The position numbers were made by a program, and so were the translations under genes. Positions 63,625 to 64,000 of a DNA stretch of 64,000 nt are shown here, piece by piece; position 1 is the stretch's first letter, and every line of letters begins with the position of its first letter. Under the pieces are notes generated by a model. The model searched no databases. It saw nothing but the letters and a program-made list of their open reading frames with translations, and had not been told where the DNA came from. Source of the DNA: Burhinus oedicnemus (lineage: Eukaryota; Chordata; Aves; Charadriiformes; Burhinidae); the NCBI GenBank assembly GCA_008921705.1, contig VFFE01007738.1, positions 400,113 through 464,112 of the forward strand. The letters run 5' to 3'.

Positions 63625-64000
63625 ATGATCTAATACGTCATCCTTGTTAGTAAACATTATTATAAAAGTTACCTGCATAAATGCAGCACTGACTGAAATG
63701 GAGTTTTTAAGAATAGAGGAATGCAATGAAGAATGTAGCTAACATATCACAGATTATTCATAAACACTTTGAGTCAACTGATTTTTCACCCATCATGCGT
63801 GCAACCGCCATCCTTAATAGCCTGAAATCTTACATAAATGGAACCTTTTTTTATTTTCCCCAAGACCAGCTCCTCCACAGCTTGTCATTGTATATTTCAT
63901 TCCTTGTGCCATAACAATTGTTCCTTCCACAATGACTGTAGGATGCTACCATAACATTTCATTAGGTTTTTCTTAACAAAGAAATATGTCTTGCTGCTAA
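63625..64000. other. Unique non-coding DNA at the window end
   Basis: A frame of about 62 codons (63726-63914, plus strand) is not recognisable and is taken as chance. Nothing else seen. Confidence 0.5.

Noticed and set aside
1..64000. CRISPR arrays, rRNA, tRNA and bacterial-type signals
   Set aside because: No spaced direct-repeat array, no tRNA-like fold and no rRNA-like block was seen; the window is vertebrate in character.

Overview
This window looks like nuclear DNA from a bird. The main evidence is CR1 LINE fragments, including 3' ends with the degenerate ATTCTATGA-type tail. There are also two LTRs of an avian endogenous-retrovirus type and two decayed hAT-like MITEs. The elements I can recognise add up to only about 2.8 kb of 64 kb (about 4%), in line with the low repeat load of bird genomes. 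The species cannot be told from what I can see. Two 20-base N gaps, each next to a long G or C run, mark this as a draft assembly.

I recognise no intact protein-coding gene, rRNA, tRNA or CRISPR array. Most open frames are under about 125 codons, as expected by chance in AT-rich DNA. The window is probably a gene desert or the inside of a very large intron.

Layout. 1-9560: unique AT-rich DNA, with a very AT-rich block near 8330-9240. 9561-9818: a hAT-like MITE with clear inverted ends. 9819-16177: unique DNA with a poly-A/poly-G run, a purine-rich block carrying a G-quadruplex motif, and a 36-bp CR1 scrap. 16178-16483: a second, more decayed hAT-like element. 16484-32223: unique DNA interrupted by the first gap. 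32224-34410: a solo LTR (+ strand), then a CR1 3' fragment (- strand). 34411-56735: unique DNA with the second gap, a strong G-quadruplex motif and several AT-rich blocks that resemble conserved non-coding DNA. 56736-58022: the best coding candidate, a minus-strand frame of 429 codons broken by only three stops, whose last part is an unbroken hydrophobic stretch of about 221 codons. 58023-61571: unique DNA. 61572-62412: three abutting CR1 pieces in minus/plus/minus order. 63215-63624: a minus-strand solo LTR related to the first one.

No genes can be shown to work together here. The points most worth following up are the broken membrane-protein-like frame at 56.7-58.0 kb, the CR1 inverted nest at 61.6-62.4 kb, and the blocks that could be conserved regulatory DNA.
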